DNA of 64,000 nt from Prochlorococcus sp. AG-402-O21 (GTDB lineage Bacteria; Cyanobacteriota; Cyanobacteriia; PCC-6307; Cyanobiaceae), in the NCBI GenBank assembly GCA_003216375.1, contig QCIZ01000004.1:1-64000 (forward strand), read 5' to 3'. The position numbers and the translations under genes are program-made. Numbering within the stretch: the stretch's first letter is position 1; every line of letters begins with the position of its first letter. A model generated the notes under the pieces. It searched no databases and had not been told where the DNA came from. It worked only from the letters and a program-made list of their open reading frames with translations. Of this stretch, positions 36,648-45,639 are shown in pieces.

Positions 36648-36875
36648 TTCCAAGGATTCTGATGCCTCAATTGAGCTGGCTTTCCCCCTGATCTTTATGG
36701 GAGGTGGAGCTTTGAAATTATTTTCTTTTTGGTTTGAGCTAGCCAGATTATTTTAAATTAATGATTTTATTTTAGTAGATAATTGCTTTTGTAAGCAGGG
36801 TTCTATTTCCTTTAAACGTTGGTAAAATTAAATTTATAGTCTTGGTTCTTTCTCGATATTTATTAGGTTAGATTT

Positions 36876-37127
36876 TTAATTATTTTTTGTTGGGTCAGGC
36901 AAAATAAAAGGAGGGCAATCATTTAGTGAGGATTCTCCATAATCAGCATATTCTTTGTAACCGCCCATTTTCCCGTTGGTTTTCATTAAAGCGCTTGTAA
37001 ACGCTAACAAAAGAAATACTGTGGGAGCACCAATGATTAAAGCTGCACCAAATAGATATCCAATTAAAAACTCTGGAAACGTATGATTCCCAAGAAACTC
37101 ATGTGTGCCTAGCAAAAAGTCAATCAT
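36876..37127 (-). CDS. Small membrane protein, 83 residues, function unknown
   Basis: The 83-residue protein has one clear span (about residues 20-48, LIGYLFGAALIIGAPTVFLLLAF) and a polar tail with GGYKEYADYGESS and a proline-rich end. Size and layout resemble accessory subunits of photosynthetic complexes, but I do not recognise a family. It lies alone between tatC and rqcH, close to the petCA region. The ATG at 37127 is the only sensible start. Confidence 0.6.
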   Translation of the reverse strand: MIDFLLGTHEFLGNHTFPEFLIGYLFGAALIIGAPTVFLLLAFTSALMKTNGKMGGYKEYADYGESSLNDCPPFILPDPTKNN

Positions 37128-37168
37128 TTTAATCTTGTCTAATCAAGATGATAGTAAGTCATTGAAGT

Positions 37169-38872
37169 TCACTTCTGGTGGAAATATTTCTCTGCTCTAT
37201 TAGCTTCTCCCCAAAGGACCTTCCCACCTTTATGACTAACAGTTCCAGGTATGGATCCTGATATCCTTTGCAGGTTCTCAATTGGAACCATAACAATTGG
37301 TACTAGCTTGTTCCCTCGAGCACGGCTATAGAATGAAGCAAGATCAGCGGCTAATTGAATGTCTTTTTCATCAAACAGACCATTGGATGATTTAAGGACA
37401 ACATGGCTTCCTGGTGTCTCTTGGGCATGAAACCAAAGATCTCCTTTTTTCCCTTCCCTTAGACTAATTAATTCGTTTTGCCTATTGTTAGTACCTATTT
37501 GAATCTTTAATCCACTAGGACTTTGGATCTCTTTAATATTTGAAGAATGATCCTTTTTTCTATTTGATTTAAACTTGTGTGAGTTTTTTTTAACGCAAAT
37601 ATATTCTTCTATCTCTTCTTTAAGTTCAATAACTGAAGCTAGTTTGTGTTTATTAGAATTATTATTCTCATTTATTAATGAATCAAGAAATAATTCACAA
37701 TGTTCAATTTCTGATATTTTTTTCTTATGAAATCCGATTCTATTGATGATTGATTCTCTAGACCTTTTTTTTCTTTTAGCTTCTTTAAAAAGACTTTGGG
37801 CCTCAATTATTTGCTTCTTTGTGGGAGATTGTAAAGTTAGAATATTATTAGCCTTGTTTTGCATAGTTATATATTCAGAAATATTTTTAATTAGTAATTC
37901 CTGCGCCTCTAGTTTTCTGATTTCATCATCTTTTGATTTCTTTAGATCATATTTTAATTTTTTTGTAATAGAATTTATTTTTCTTTCTATTATTTTATTT
38001 GAATAGTAGTTGCCAAGACTCAGGCCAATCTTTTTATTTTTAACGTTTTGATTTATTGCTCCCCAGACTACAAAATCAGTCGCTGCATTGAAATTTATTG
38101 TGTAATCGTTCTTCTCAATAACTAATAGCCACTCTTTCCATTTTTTATATATTGACTCCCATTCTTTTGATTCAATACTTGTTACAGATTGATTTGCTAT
38201 CTTAATTGCTTTTTTGCAATCATTGCTCACAAGTTGTAATGTCAGAGCTGGACTTATTCCTTGATAACTATCTCTTAGGCTATTTTTGAATGTTGATGGA
38301 ACTAAGCATATATTGTCTTTCCATGATTGGAATGATTCAGATAGATTAGGGGCTATTCCTTTAAGGGGTGGAGGTGATTTGTAAATATCTCCAGTTCCTA
38401 TTGGTCTTAATCTTGATTGATTTTCTTTTATTTTTTTCCCAAGAGTAATTACTTTGCCTGATTTATCTAATAGTAAAATATTACTATGTCTTCCCATCAA
38501 TTCGACTACCAATTCTTTCTCAACTTCTTGACCAGGTTTACTAGATAATTGAAACCTTACTATTCTTTCAAAACCATTTTGTTGTATTTCTACTAAAGCT
38601 AAGTTTACTAATAAATGTTTTAGTTGTTTCGCTAATGTGCTTTTCTCACCATATCTTTTTGGAGGTGTTATTTGTACAATTCTTGGGGACTCAGCAAGCC
38701 AACTAATTTCTATCCATCTAAGTTCTTCTAGTGTTCTAAATCCTAATTGAAGAGTATGTGAATCAATTTGCTGTGCATTCTCAAATCTACTTGGAACTAT
38801 TTCTTTGCTAAGTTCAAATACAACCGCTTTAAGGGTTGTAGAGTCCATTACTTGAATCGGAACATTGTTCAT
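37169..38872 (-). CDS. rqcH: NFACT-family ribosome quality control protein RqcH (Rqc2)
   Basis: RqcH binds stalled 50S-peptidyl-tRNA complexes and adds C-terminal alanine tails as degradation marks. The 567-residue protein has NFACT-N (residues 1-200, including RIVQITPPKRYGEKSTLAKQLKH-like sequence and ELMGRHSNILLLD), a central coiled-coil (about 300-410, Lys/Glu-rich) and NFACT-R at the C-terminus with GDLWFHAQETPGSHVVLK. Older annotation calls these fibronectin-binding proteins. It diverges from gmk over 68 bp. Confidence 0.85.
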   Translation of the reverse strand: MNNVPIQVMDSTTLKAVVFELSKEIVPSRFENAQQIDSHTLQLGFRTLEELRWIEISWLAESPRIVQITPPKRYGEKSTLAKQLKHLLVNLALVEIQQNGFERIVRFQLSSKPGQEVEKELVVELMGRHSNILLLDKSGKVITLGKKIKENQSRLRPIGTGDIYKSPPPLKGIAPNLSESFQSWKDNICLVPSTFKNSLRDSYQGISPALTLQLVSNDCKKAIKIANQSVTSIESKEWESIYKKWKEWLLVIEKNDYTINFNAATDFVVWGAINQNVKNKKIGLSLGNYYSNKIIERKINSITKKLKYDLKKSKDDEIRKLEAQELLIKNISEYITMQNKANNILTLQSPTKKQIIEAQSLFKEAKRKKRSRESIINRIGFHKKKISEIEHCELFLDSLINENNNSNKHKLASVIELKEEIEEYICVKKNSHKFKSNRKKDHSSNIKEIQSPSGLKIQIGTNNRQNELISLREGKKGDLWFHAQETPGSHVVLKSSNGLFDEKDIQLAADLASFYSRARGNKLVPIVMVPIENLQRISGSIPGTVSHKGGKVLWGEANRAEKYFHQK

Positions 38873-38940
38873 CTATCATCCTTTTAACTTTATAAATAAT
38901 TTAATTAACCTTTATTAGGAAAATTAGATAGAATTTAGTT

Positions 38941-39501
38941 ATGGCATCTTCAGGAAATCTTACTGTTCTTACTGGCCCAAGTGGGGTTGGTAAAGGAACA
39001 ATTGTTAGGAAAATCCTCGAAAACTATAGTGAAGTATGGCTTTCTATTTCTGCCACTACTCGTCAAGCAAGATTAGGAGAAATTGAGGGGGAGCATTATT
39101 TTTTCTTAGACAAGAAAAATTTTCAAGAAATAATTGATAGTGAAGGTTTTCTTGAGTGGGCTTCATTCTCAAATAATTTTTATGGAACTCCAAAAAAAAT
39201 AGTTAAAGAAAAAATTGAAAAAGGAACTAATGTCCTTCTTGAAATTGAATTAGAAGGTGCTCGACAAATTCGAAAGTCTTTTCCTGAAGCATTACAAATA
39301 TTTTTAGCACCACCAAATTTATCTGAACTTGAAAAAAGAATTAGAGGCAGAGGAACTGATACTGAAGAAGCTATTAGAGATCGTTTAACAATAGCTAATA
39401 AGGAACTTATGGCGAAAAACGAGTTTGATGCTGTAGTTATTAATGAAGATATAGAAAAAGCCTTCAAGGAAATTGAAGGCTTAATGGGATTGAAAACTTA
39501 A
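38941..39501 (+). CDS. gmk: Guanylate kinase
   Basis: Gmk phosphorylates GMP to GDP with ATP. The 186-residue protein has the P-loop LTGPSGVGKGTIVRK near residues 10-24, the GMP-binding segment SISATTRQARLGEIEGEHYFF and the lid region RIRGRGTDTEEAIRDR. Length is normal. It is divergent from rqcH and convergent with psaJ. Confidence 0.96.
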   Translation: MASSGNLTVLTGPSGVGKGTIVRKILENYSEVWLSISATTRQARLGEIEGEHYFFLDKKNFQEIIDSEGFLEWASFSNNFYGTPKKIVKEKIEKGTNVLLEIELEGARQIRKSFPEALQIFLAPPNLSELEKRIRGRGTDTEEAIRDRLTIANKELMAKNEFDAVVINEDIEKAFKEIEGLMGLKT

Positions 39502-39523
39502 ATTTAATTAATAACTTATATTT

Positions 39524-39661
39524 TTAAAAAGACATTGGATGGAAAAGCAAGTCAGGTACAAATCTATTGAATTCAACAATAATACCTGCTGTTAGAGCGA
39601 TCCAAATCGTTGCTACGACTGGTGCTGACCTAAACCATTTAGTACGAAATAATTGAAACAT
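39524..39661 (-). CDS. psaJ: Photosystem I reaction centre subunit IX PsaJ
   Basis: A 45-residue single-span protein, [20 protein letters not shown] then [20 protein letters not shown] and a HPMSF end, matches PsaJ, which docks PsaF and binds chlorophylls and carotene in photosystem I. It lies 44 bp downstream of psaF on the same strand, the usual psaF-psaJ order. The frame is ATG 39661 to TAA 39524, too short for most ORF cut-offs. Confidence 0.93.
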   Translation of the reverse strand: MFQLFRTKWFRSAPVVATIWIALTAGIIVEFNRFVPDLLFHPMSF

Positions 39662-39705
39662 GATTGAAAAAATGAAGTGATTTTTTAAGTTAAAAAGATA
39701 ACTTT

Positions 39706-40263
39706 TTAGCCTCTTGGCCCATTAAGAGAAACATTATTATCTTTGTCTCTAAGCTCTCCATTCTTTCCTTCTTTATTTGCATGAAGTGGCCATGCCGCTC
39801 CTCTTTTTAAGCATTGCCATGCCAAATCAGTATCAATAATGATTTCATATTCTGCAGCATTCTTTTTCCCCCTAACAGCTCTTACATACTCTCTTCCTGA
39901 CCAACCAATTATCCCGGCAATATAGATAAACATTACACCAGGAATAAGTAGATCTCCTTCATGACCTCGGTTAATCCATGCACCCCAAGGCTCAATAGGA
40001 GGGCCAATTATTAAATGAGGGAGCCCATCATCTCCGCATAAGGCTTTGCTATATCTTTCAAATCTTTTGATGGCCTGATCTGTGGAGGCTGTGCTTGCTC
40101 TCTCTTGGAAACGGGCATTATCAGCACAAGATACCAAAGCAGAAGCAGTGAAATCTGTAGGGGCTCTATCAGCATTTAGTGCTGGGCCTGGCCTTGCATT
40201 AGCTATTGGAGCTATTCCTAAGAAAAGAAATGCTGAAAGTAGAATTGATAAAAGACGACTCAT
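39706..40263 (-). CDS. psaF: Photosystem I reaction centre subunit III PsaF
   Basis: PsaF is a lumen-exposed photosystem I subunit near the plastocyanin/cytochrome c6 docking side. The 185-residue precursor has a signal peptide ending in PIANARP, a lumenal domain with two conserved Cys ([11 protein letters not shown] and [14 protein letters not shown]), the [15 protein letters not shown] start and a C-terminal span ([16 protein letters not shown]). psaJ follows by 44 bp. It diverges from tsaD across 73 bp. Confidence 0.96.
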   Translation of the reverse strand: MSRLLSILLSAFLFLGIAPIANARPGPALNADRAPTDFTASALVSCADNARFQERASTASTDQAIKRFERYSKALCGDDGLPHLIIGPPIEPWGAWINRGHEGDLLIPGVMFIYIAGIIGWSGREYVRAVRGKKNAAEYEIIIDTDLAWQCLKRGAAWPLHANKEGKNGELRDKDNNVSLNGPRG

Positions 40264-40336
40264 GAGTTCTGATTTTTATCTGTTTCCCTGTTTAAATGGG
40301 ATTTCAATACTAAACTTAGTTGATTGCTAGCTATAA

Positions 40337-41407
40337 ATGTCAATAATTTTATCCCTCGAAACAAGTTGTGACGAGTCTGCAGCGGCTTTGGTCTCTGATG
40401 AAAAAGGAAAAATTAATCTGATAGGTAATGAAATTGCTTCACAAGTTGAAGAACATGCTAATTGGGGAGGCGTTGTGCCTGAAATTGCTTCAAGAAGACA
40501 TTTGGAAAATCTTCCATTTTTAATAGAAGAAGTTTTTGCGAAATCAAAACTACAGATAAAAGATATAGATGCAGTGGCCGCGACTGTTACTCCAGGATTA
40601 GCAGGTTCACTTTTGGTTGGATCAATTACGGCAAGAACTTTAGCTAATTTGCACCAAATTCCATTTTTAGGAATACATCACTTGGAAGGACATCTTTCAT
40701 CAATTTATTTATCGGAAAATCATCCTAAACCTCCTTTTTTAGTCTTATTGGTAAGTGGAGGTCATACTGAATTAATAAAAGTAGACTCACAGCATAAATA
40801 TCAACGTCTTGGTAGAAGTCATGATGATGCGGCTGGAGAAGCTTTTGACAAAGTCGCAAGATTGCTGGGACTCTCATATCCTGGAGGCCCAGCAATTCAA
40901 AAAATAGCTGAAAATGGAGATCCAAAAAAATTCTTATTCCCAAAAGGTAGAGTCTCTAAACCTGGAGGTGGTTTTTATCCATATGACTTTTCATTTAGTG
41001 GTTTGAAAACTGCAGTTTTTCGCCAGATAGAAAAGCTCAAGTCAGAAAACAAAAAATTACCTATAGAGGATATTGCTGCAAGTTTTGAAAACGTCGTGGC
41101 TGAGGTTTTAGTTGAGAGGAGCCTGCGTTGTGTCCTGGATCAAGGACTAAATTCTCTTGTCTTGGTTGGAGGGGTTGCAGCAAATAGGCGATTAAGGAAA
41201 ATGATGAGTTCCCAAGCATCTCAAAATTCAATTAACGTAGCTCTTGCTCCTATGGAATTTTGTACTGATAATGCGGCAATGATTGGGGCGGCAGCTTTGT
41301 TAAGATTTTCTTTGAAAGATATTCAAAGTTCAATGGAATTAGGCGTTTCAGCTCGATGGCCTTTAGAAAAATCCGATTTGCTTTACGATCTTAATCCTCC
41401 TTTTTAA
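40337..41407 (+). CDS. tsaD: tRNA N6-threonylcarbamoyladenosine synthase TsaD
   Basis: TsaD, with TsaB and TsaE, transfers the threonylcarbamoyl group to A37 of ANN-decoding tRNAs. The 356-residue ASKHA protein has [15 protein letters not shown], the metal-binding pair in [11 protein letters not shown] (His115 and His119), [11 protein letters not shown] and [13 protein letters not shown] with the [10 protein letters not shown] motif giving the third metal ligand. Length is normal for bacteria. It diverges from psaF and is followed 31 bp later by the hli gene. Confidence 0.96.
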   Translation: MSIILSLETSCDESAAALVSDEKGKINLIGNEIASQVEEHANWGGVVPEIASRRHLENLPFLIEEVFAKSKLQIKDIDAVAATVTPGLAGSLLVGSITARTLANLHQIPFLGIHHLEGHLSSIYLSENHPKPPFLVLLVSGGHTELIKVDSQHKYQRLGRSHDDAAGEAFDKVARLLGLSYPGGPAIQKIAENGDPKKFLFPKGRVSKPGGGFYPYDFSFSGLKTAVFRQIEKLKSENKKLPIEDIAASFENVVAEVLVERSLRCVLDQGLNSLVLVGGVAANRRLRKMMSSQASQNSINVALAPMEFCTDNAAMIGAAALLRFSLKDIQSSMELGVSARWPLEKSDLLYDLNPPF

Positions 41408-41438
41408 TCAATATTTTGAAGCTTTTAATTTCTTTCTT

Positions 41439-41621
41439 ATGTCTTTAAATCAAGGAAATGAATCAAATAAATCAACGAGGCCTGCAAGCTCAAGTGAACT
41501 TAATTCTTGGAAAAGAGGGTTCACTCCACAAGCTGAGATATGGAATGGACGTATGGCTATTGCAGGTTTGATTATTGTATTAACTATTCTTTTAGGATCT
41601 AATTTGATTTTTTCTAGCTAG
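41439..41621 (+). CDS. hli: High-light-inducible (Hli) single-helix chlorophyll-binding protein
   Basis: The 60-residue protein has a polar N-terminus and one helix with the chlorophyll a/b-binding-like motif AEIWNGRMAIAGLI (Glu33, Asn36, Arg38), the signature of Hli/SCP proteins that protect photosystems and bind free chlorophyll. Prochlorococcus genomes carry many hli copies; this one follows tsaD by 31 bp. It is on the long side of short Hli, with an extended Ser/Asn-rich N-terminus. Confidence 0.9.
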   Translation: MSLNQGNESNKSTRPASSSELNSWKRGFTPQAEIWNGRMAIAGLIIVLTILLGSNLIFSS

Positions 41622-41665
41622 AAAAATGGATTAATTTTATACTAGTATTTAGTCTTATTTTATGA

Positions 41666-42184
41666 GTGTCATTTTGTTTATTTAGTAATTGTGGGTCCTA
41701 TCGATGGATTTTGAAAAGAGAGTTATTGGTTGGTGAAAAGACGGTGGTTTTTATCGGCTTAAACCCCTCAAATGCTAATTCATTAAGGAACGATAGAACT
41801 CTCATAAGGATAGTTAATTTTTGTTCTAGATGGAATTACAAGAATATTTATATAATTAATTTATTTGGATTAATTTCAAAGTCCCCTTTCCAGTTGTCAA
41901 AAAGTAAAGATCCAATCGGTGGAAATAATGATCTAATTACTTTAACAACATTACAATTTTGGCGGAAAAGTATTAATTGTGATTTGTGGTTGGGTTGGGG
42001 TGATAAAGGTCAATTAAATGGTCGTGATCTTAAGGTTCTAGAAATAATTAAAAATCTTTCAAATTGCAATTCAAACGAAAATTATTCTAAACGTATTTTA
42101 AGTTTGGGCCTTAGCAAGAAAGGCAACCCTCTTCATCCTCTTTATATGCCTAATGAATCATTCTTAAGACCATTTGACCAGTAA
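41666..42184 (+). CDS. DUF1643 family protein
   Basis: The 172-residue soluble protein has the DUF1643 pattern: CGSYRWILKRELL, VVFIGLNPSNANSLRNDRTLIRIVNF, IINLFGLISKSP and a final SKKGNPLHPLYMPN. The family is found sporadically in bacteria and phages and its role is not known. The start is GTG at 41666, with an unrelated ATG-led short frame at 41662 overlapping it; the Gly/Tyr-rich start agrees with relatives. It follows hli by 44 bp and precedes the antiporter by 170 bp. Composition is more AT-rich than neighbours, in line with possible transfer. Confidence 0.75.
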   Translation: MSFCLFSNCGSYRWILKRELLVGEKTVVFIGLNPSNANSLRNDRTLIRIVNFCSRWNYKNIYIINLFGLISKSPFQLSKSKDPIGGNNDLITLTTLQFWRKSINCDLWLGWGDKGQLNGRDLKVLEIIKNLSNCNSNENYSKRILSLGLSKKGNPLHPLYMPNESFLRPFDQ

Positions 42185-42354
42185 TTTTTAAATTGTTTTT
42201 TCAGTTATTTTTTAAATTAGAATGTATAAATAATATTTGGATTGAAAGGGTTGCTATTGTAGAAGAATGTGTAATTAAAATTGGCTTATTAACTTATTTA
42301 TTTTCTTAGGTAGATTTAATGGATACGCTCTTATGTCTTCATTGCTAGTTTTTC

Positions 42355-43599
42355 ATGACTCCTGAGAGGCTGGGCTTGCTCTGGGGAATCACAGTTTTTT
42401 CTGGAGCTGGAGCAAGATTATTATCAGTAATAACAGGACTGCCTGGGGTTGTTTTATTGTTGCTATCTGGCTTGTTGATTGGGAGATCAGGTCTTGGGTT
42501 GGTTGAACCGTTAGATCTTGGGAAGGGGTTGGAGACAATAGTTGGTTTATTGGTAAGCCTTGTTTTGTTTGATGGTGGTTTAAATCTTCGATTTCCTGGA
42601 GGGGCAATTAAGTCTATAGTTTTAAGAATTTCTTCAATTAGATTAATAATTTCATTAGCAGCTGGCTTCCTGGCTGCTCATTGGTTTGCAGGACTTGGTT
42701 GGTCCGTCGCTGGAGTTTACAGCGCAATTGTTCTTGCTACCGGACCAACTGTTGTAACTCCATTAGTTCGACAAATTCGACTTGCCTCACCATTAAGTGA
42801 TGTCCTTGAAGCTGAAGGTTTGATTCTCGAACCTATTGGAGCAGTGCTTGCACTTTTGTTATTAGAGCTTGTTGTTGGAGATTTGCATGGCTGGAGGGAG
42901 TTGCTCTTTGGTTTGCTTTCAAGGCTTGGAGGAGGAGTTTTGATTGGATCAATTGCAGGCCTATTCCTTTCAGAGTGTTTAAAACGCTTACAATCTGAGC
43001 CTTATGTCGGGATCAGATTGCAACTAACTCTTGGTGTTATCTTCTTGCTTTATGGAGTGTGCGAATGGTTATTACCTGAATCAGGGTTGCCGGCATCTGT
43101 TGCGGCTGGGTTTGTTGTAGGTCAAAGGCCCTCTACAAAGGCGAATGAACTTGATAAATTAATTAGAGAATTAGCTCAATTAGCAATAACTATGCTTTTC
43201 CCTTTGTTGGCGGCAGATGTCTCATGGGGGGAATTGAGCCCTTTGGGTTGGGGAGGTATAACTTGCGTTCTTTTTTTGATGATTATAGTGAGACCAATTG
43301 CCGTATCGATAGCGACTTATGGATTGCCTCTTGATAATAAACAAAGATTGTTTCTTGGTTGGTTGGCGCCTCGTGGGATAGTGACTGCAGCTGTTGCTTC
43401 TTTATTCTCTATTAGATTAGAGCAGGCAGGTGTTTTAGGAGCTGGAAAACTACAGGGATTAGTTTTTCTGACAATATTAATGACAGTAGGCATACAAGGT
43501 TTAACAGCTCAACCGTTAGCAAAAATGTTGGGCTTATTAGACGAAGACAAAGATCTAAATGAAGCGACTAATTCGGGTTCTATCTTTACTGAATCTTGA
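42355..43599 (+). CDS. CPA1-family cation:proton antiporter (NhaP-like)
   Basis: The 414-residue protein has about twelve spans and the NhaP/CPA1 pattern: [28 protein letters not shown] (first-span Asp), [15 protein letters not shown] with adjacent [16 protein letters not shown] (helix with acidic pair) and [16 protein letters not shown]. It should exchange Na+ or K+ for protons at the cytoplasmic membrane. No regulatory C-terminal domain is present. Its last 45 bp overlap the end of gltX on the other strand. Confidence 0.85.
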   Translation: MTPERLGLLWGITVFSGAGARLLSVITGLPGVVLLLLSGLLIGRSGLGLVEPLDLGKGLETIVGLLVSLVLFDGGLNLRFPGGAIKSIVLRISSIRLIISLAAGFLAAHWFAGLGWSVAGVYSAIVLATGPTVVTPLVRQIRLASPLSDVLEAEGLILEPIGAVLALLLLELVVGDLHGWRELLFGLLSRLGGGVLIGSIAGLFLSECLKRLQSEPYVGIRLQLTLGVIFLLYGVCEWLLPESGLPASVAAGFVVGQRPSTKANELDKLIRELAQLAITMLFPLLAADVSWGELSPLGWGGITCVLFLMIIVRPIAVSIATYGLPLDNKQRLFLGWLAPRGIVTAAVASLFSIRLEQAGVLGAGKLQGLVFLTILMTVGIQGLTAQPLAKMLGLLDEDKDLNEATNSGSIFTES

Positions 43600-44985
43600 G
43601 AGTAAAACCCAACTTTGAACTAAATCAGGCCCATTAAGAGTTCCAAAAAGTGCAGCTCGAAGACTTTTCATGACAAGCCCTTTTTTTACTGAGCAGCTTT
43701 TTGTAGCTTTATTGATTAAATCAAGAGCTTCCTCTTTGCTAGATAATGAAGCATCAAGGCTTTCCAGCTTTTCAAGAACAAATTTTAAAATTATCTTCGC
43801 TTCGTCTAGTTCCAATTGCTTCTTTCCGTCATTACTTAATTTGGGTTCTTCAAAAAAAGGTTTAGCTTGATCAACTCCATCATTAATGAGAACCATAGAT
43901 GGTCCAATTAAATCTACGAGATGAATCCCCCATTCTTGACTCGGAATATTCCATCCATTCTCTTTAAATAAAGGATTTAAATTTTCTAATAGAGTTTCGG
44001 CTGACATCTCATGGATTACTTGAGAGTTGAGCCAGTTCAATTTGTCCCAATCAAATTTTGCTGATGCTTTATTAACCTTTTCAAAACTGAAAATCTCTGA
44101 AATTTCTGAGATTTTGAATCTTTCATTAATGCCCTCTGGTACAGACCAGCCAAGAAGAGTCATATAGTTTGCCATTGCTTCAGATGTGTAACCCATTTTC
44201 TTAAATTCTGAAATTGAAGTAACCCCATCTCTCTTTGAAAGTTTTTTACCTTCAGAATTAAGAATTAAAGGAGTATGAGCGAAAATAGGTATTTTGAGAT
44301 CGAGAGCTTCGTAAAGAAGAATTTGCTTTGCTGTATTTGCAAGATGATCTTCTCCCCTTATTACATGGGAAATTTTCATTGCTGAATCATCAGCTACAAC
44401 AACTAAATTATATAAGGGGTCGCCAATTGAATCTGCTGGTGCTCTTCTAGCAATTACCATGTCACCGCCTAAATCTTTTCCACTCCAAGTCATTTTCCCT
44501 CTAATTAAGTCATTCCATGAAATTAATTTTTGATCACTGATTTTGAATCTGATAACGGGTTCTCTTCCTGCGCTTATGAATTTTGATTCTTGTTCTGAAG
44601 TCAAATTTCTGTGCCTATTATCATATTTTGGGGCTAAACCATTTATCTTTTGAGACTCTCTCATTTCATCTAACTCCTCTTCTGATGCATAACATCTATA
44701 TGCAACACCTTTAGCGAGAAGAACTTTGATGATTTGTTTATGCTCTTTTATTCTTTCACGTTGAATAATTGGAGACTCATCCCAGTTGATTCCAAGCCAT
44801 TGGAGACCTTCGTAGATGTTTTTTAGATATTCTTCTTTTGATCTTTCAATATCAGTATCTTCTATTCTTAAGAGAAAAGACCCACCTTCTTTTTTTGCAA
44901 ATAGCCAATTAAAAAGTGCTGTTCTAGCTGTTCCTAGATGTAGTGTTCCTGTTGGACTTGGTGCCAACCTTACCCTAACTTTCAA
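43555..44985 (-). CDS. gltX: Glutamyl-tRNA synthetase (GltX), possibly non-discriminating
   Basis: GltX charges tRNA-Glu, and in cyanobacteria its product also feeds 5-aminolevulinate synthesis. The 476-residue protein begins [20 protein letters not shown] (HIGH-type motif) and has KKLSKRDG (KMSKS type). The TTG at 44985 is chosen: an in-frame open stretch continues to 45033 through the tRNA-Asp gene, but that upstream part encodes only tRNA-derived residues. Its 3' end overlaps the antiporter by 45 bp. In cyanobacteria GltX also makes Glu-tRNA-Gln, which is family knowledge. Confidence 0.93.
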   Translation of the reverse strand: MKVRVRLAPSPTGTLHLGTARTALFNWLFAKKEGGSFLLRIEDTDIERSKEEYLKNIYEGLQWLGINWDESPIIQRERIKEHKQIIKVLLAKGVAYRCYASEEELDEMRESQKINGLAPKYDNRHRNLTSEQESKFISAGREPVIRFKISDQKLISWNDLIRGKMTWSGKDLGGDMVIARRAPADSIGDPLYNLVVVADDSAMKISHVIRGEDHLANTAKQILLYEALDLKIPIFAHTPLILNSEGKKLSKRDGVTSISEFKKMGYTSEAMANYMTLLGWSVPEGINERFKISEISEIFSFEKVNKASAKFDWDKLNWLNSQVIHEMSAETLLENLNPLFKENGWNIPSQEWGIHLVDLIGPSMVLINDGVDQAKPFFEEPKLSNDGKKQLELDEAKIILKFVLEKLESLDASLSSKEEALDLINKATKSCSVKKGLVMKSLRAALFGTLNGPDLVQSWVLLSRFSKDRTRISRFI

Positions 44986-45006
44986 AGCTCTAATTCGTTT
45001 GTGATA

Positions 45007-45080
45007 CGGGACCGACGGGATTCGAACCCGCAACTTCCGCCGTGACAGGGCGGTGCTCTAACCAGTTGAACTACGGTCCC
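45007..45080 (-). tRNA. tRNA-Asp (GTC)
   Basis: A 74-nt cloverleaf reads on the minus strand from 45080 to 45007: acceptor arms GGGACCG and CGGTCCC, D-arm with AGTTCAACTGGTTAGAGC, anticodon loop with GTC, T-loop TTCGAAT and discriminator G. CCA is not encoded. It lies 21 bp upstream of the gltX start and 200 bp from the PSHCP gene; all are on the minus strand. Confidence 0.97.
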
Positions 45081-45282
45081 AGTTTTAGGCTCTAAAAAGG
45101 ATTCTATCTTTCAAATAAAATCCTTTGCATTGACTCAAAGAGTATCATCCTATAAATGCCTTCTAGTCAACCAACGATTAATATTGTTGACTTTAGAACT
45201 ATTTTTGGACGATTTTCTAACGAGCAGTCTTCCTATTAAGTGAAAGATGCTAGTGAAATAAAACCAAACAAGTAGATGAATT

Positions 45283-45471
45283 TTAAGGACGGAAACCAGC
45301 AGGCTCTATAAGCCTAACTTGATTTCCACGAGCTGTGAACTCGCGGCCTTGGTCGCTTTGCACTACTACTCGGCCACCTGATTTTACACGAATAACGCGA
45401 GCCCTGACCCAGCCTAATGCGGCTGACTCAAGAACTTTTACGACATCGCCAGGTTGAAGATCCAACTCCAT
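45283..45471 (-). CDS. Hyper-conserved 62-residue protein PSHCP
   Basis: The 62-residue basic protein MELDLQPGDVVKVLESAALG... ends IEPAGFRP and is the protein reported to be identical in amino acid sequence across Prochlorococcus and marine Synechococcus. Published pull-downs associated it with ribosomal protein L2, PsaD and a Ycf48-like protein, and it was later described as a small Tudor-like, RNA-binding fold. It lies between tRNA-Asp and tRNA-Trp, near gltX and rplS, which fits a translation-linked role. GC content appears higher than in neighbouring genes, as expected if the amino acid sequence is fixed. Confidence 0.85.
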   Translation of the reverse strand: MELDLQPGDVVKVLESAALGWVRARVIRVKSGGRVVVQSDQGREFTARGNQVRLIEPAGFRP

Positions 45472-45506
45472 TCTTTAAAAAAGTAACTGCAAAAAAGGTT
45501 TTCGAA

Positions 45507-45579
45507 CGCGCCGTGGAGGACTTGAACCCCCGACATCAGGTTTTGGAGACCTGCGTTCTACCAACTGAACTAACGGCGC
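45507..45579 (-). tRNA. tRNA-Trp (CCA)
   Basis: A 73-nt cloverleaf on the minus strand runs 45579 to 45507: acceptor arms GCGCCGT and ACGGCGC, D-arm GTTCAGTTGGTAGAAC, anticodon stem CAGGT/ACCTG with loop CTCCAAA giving anticodon CCA, T-arm GGGGGTTCAAGTCCTCC, discriminator G. The 3' CCA is not encoded. It stands 35 bp upstream of PSHCP and about 60 bp downstream of rplS on the same strand. Confidence 0.97.
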
Positions 45580-45597
45580 ATTTTATATACCCTTTAA

Positions 45598-45616
45598 GTC
45601 ATTGTTAACCAATGAC
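45598..45616. terminator. Perfect 7-bp hairpin between rplS and tRNA-Trp
   Basis: GTCATTG and CAATGAC flank a 5-nt loop (TTAAC) 24 bp after the rplS stop. On the minus strand no T-run follows, so it is a poor intrinsic terminator; it could be an RNA processing site between rplS and the tRNA, or chance. Confidence 0.35.
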
Positions 45617-45639
45617 CTTTGATTGAGGAGGCCGAAACC

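Noticed and set aside
44986..45033. N-terminal extension of gltX through the tRNA-Asp gene
   Set aside because: The extra residues come from tRNA sequence read as protein; the conserved family start [13 protein letters not shown] begins at 44985.
45081..45282. Possible hairpin AAAGGATT/AATCCTTT after PSHCP
   Set aside because: Eight pairs with a 15-nt loop and no T-run in an AT-rich spacer; not above chance.
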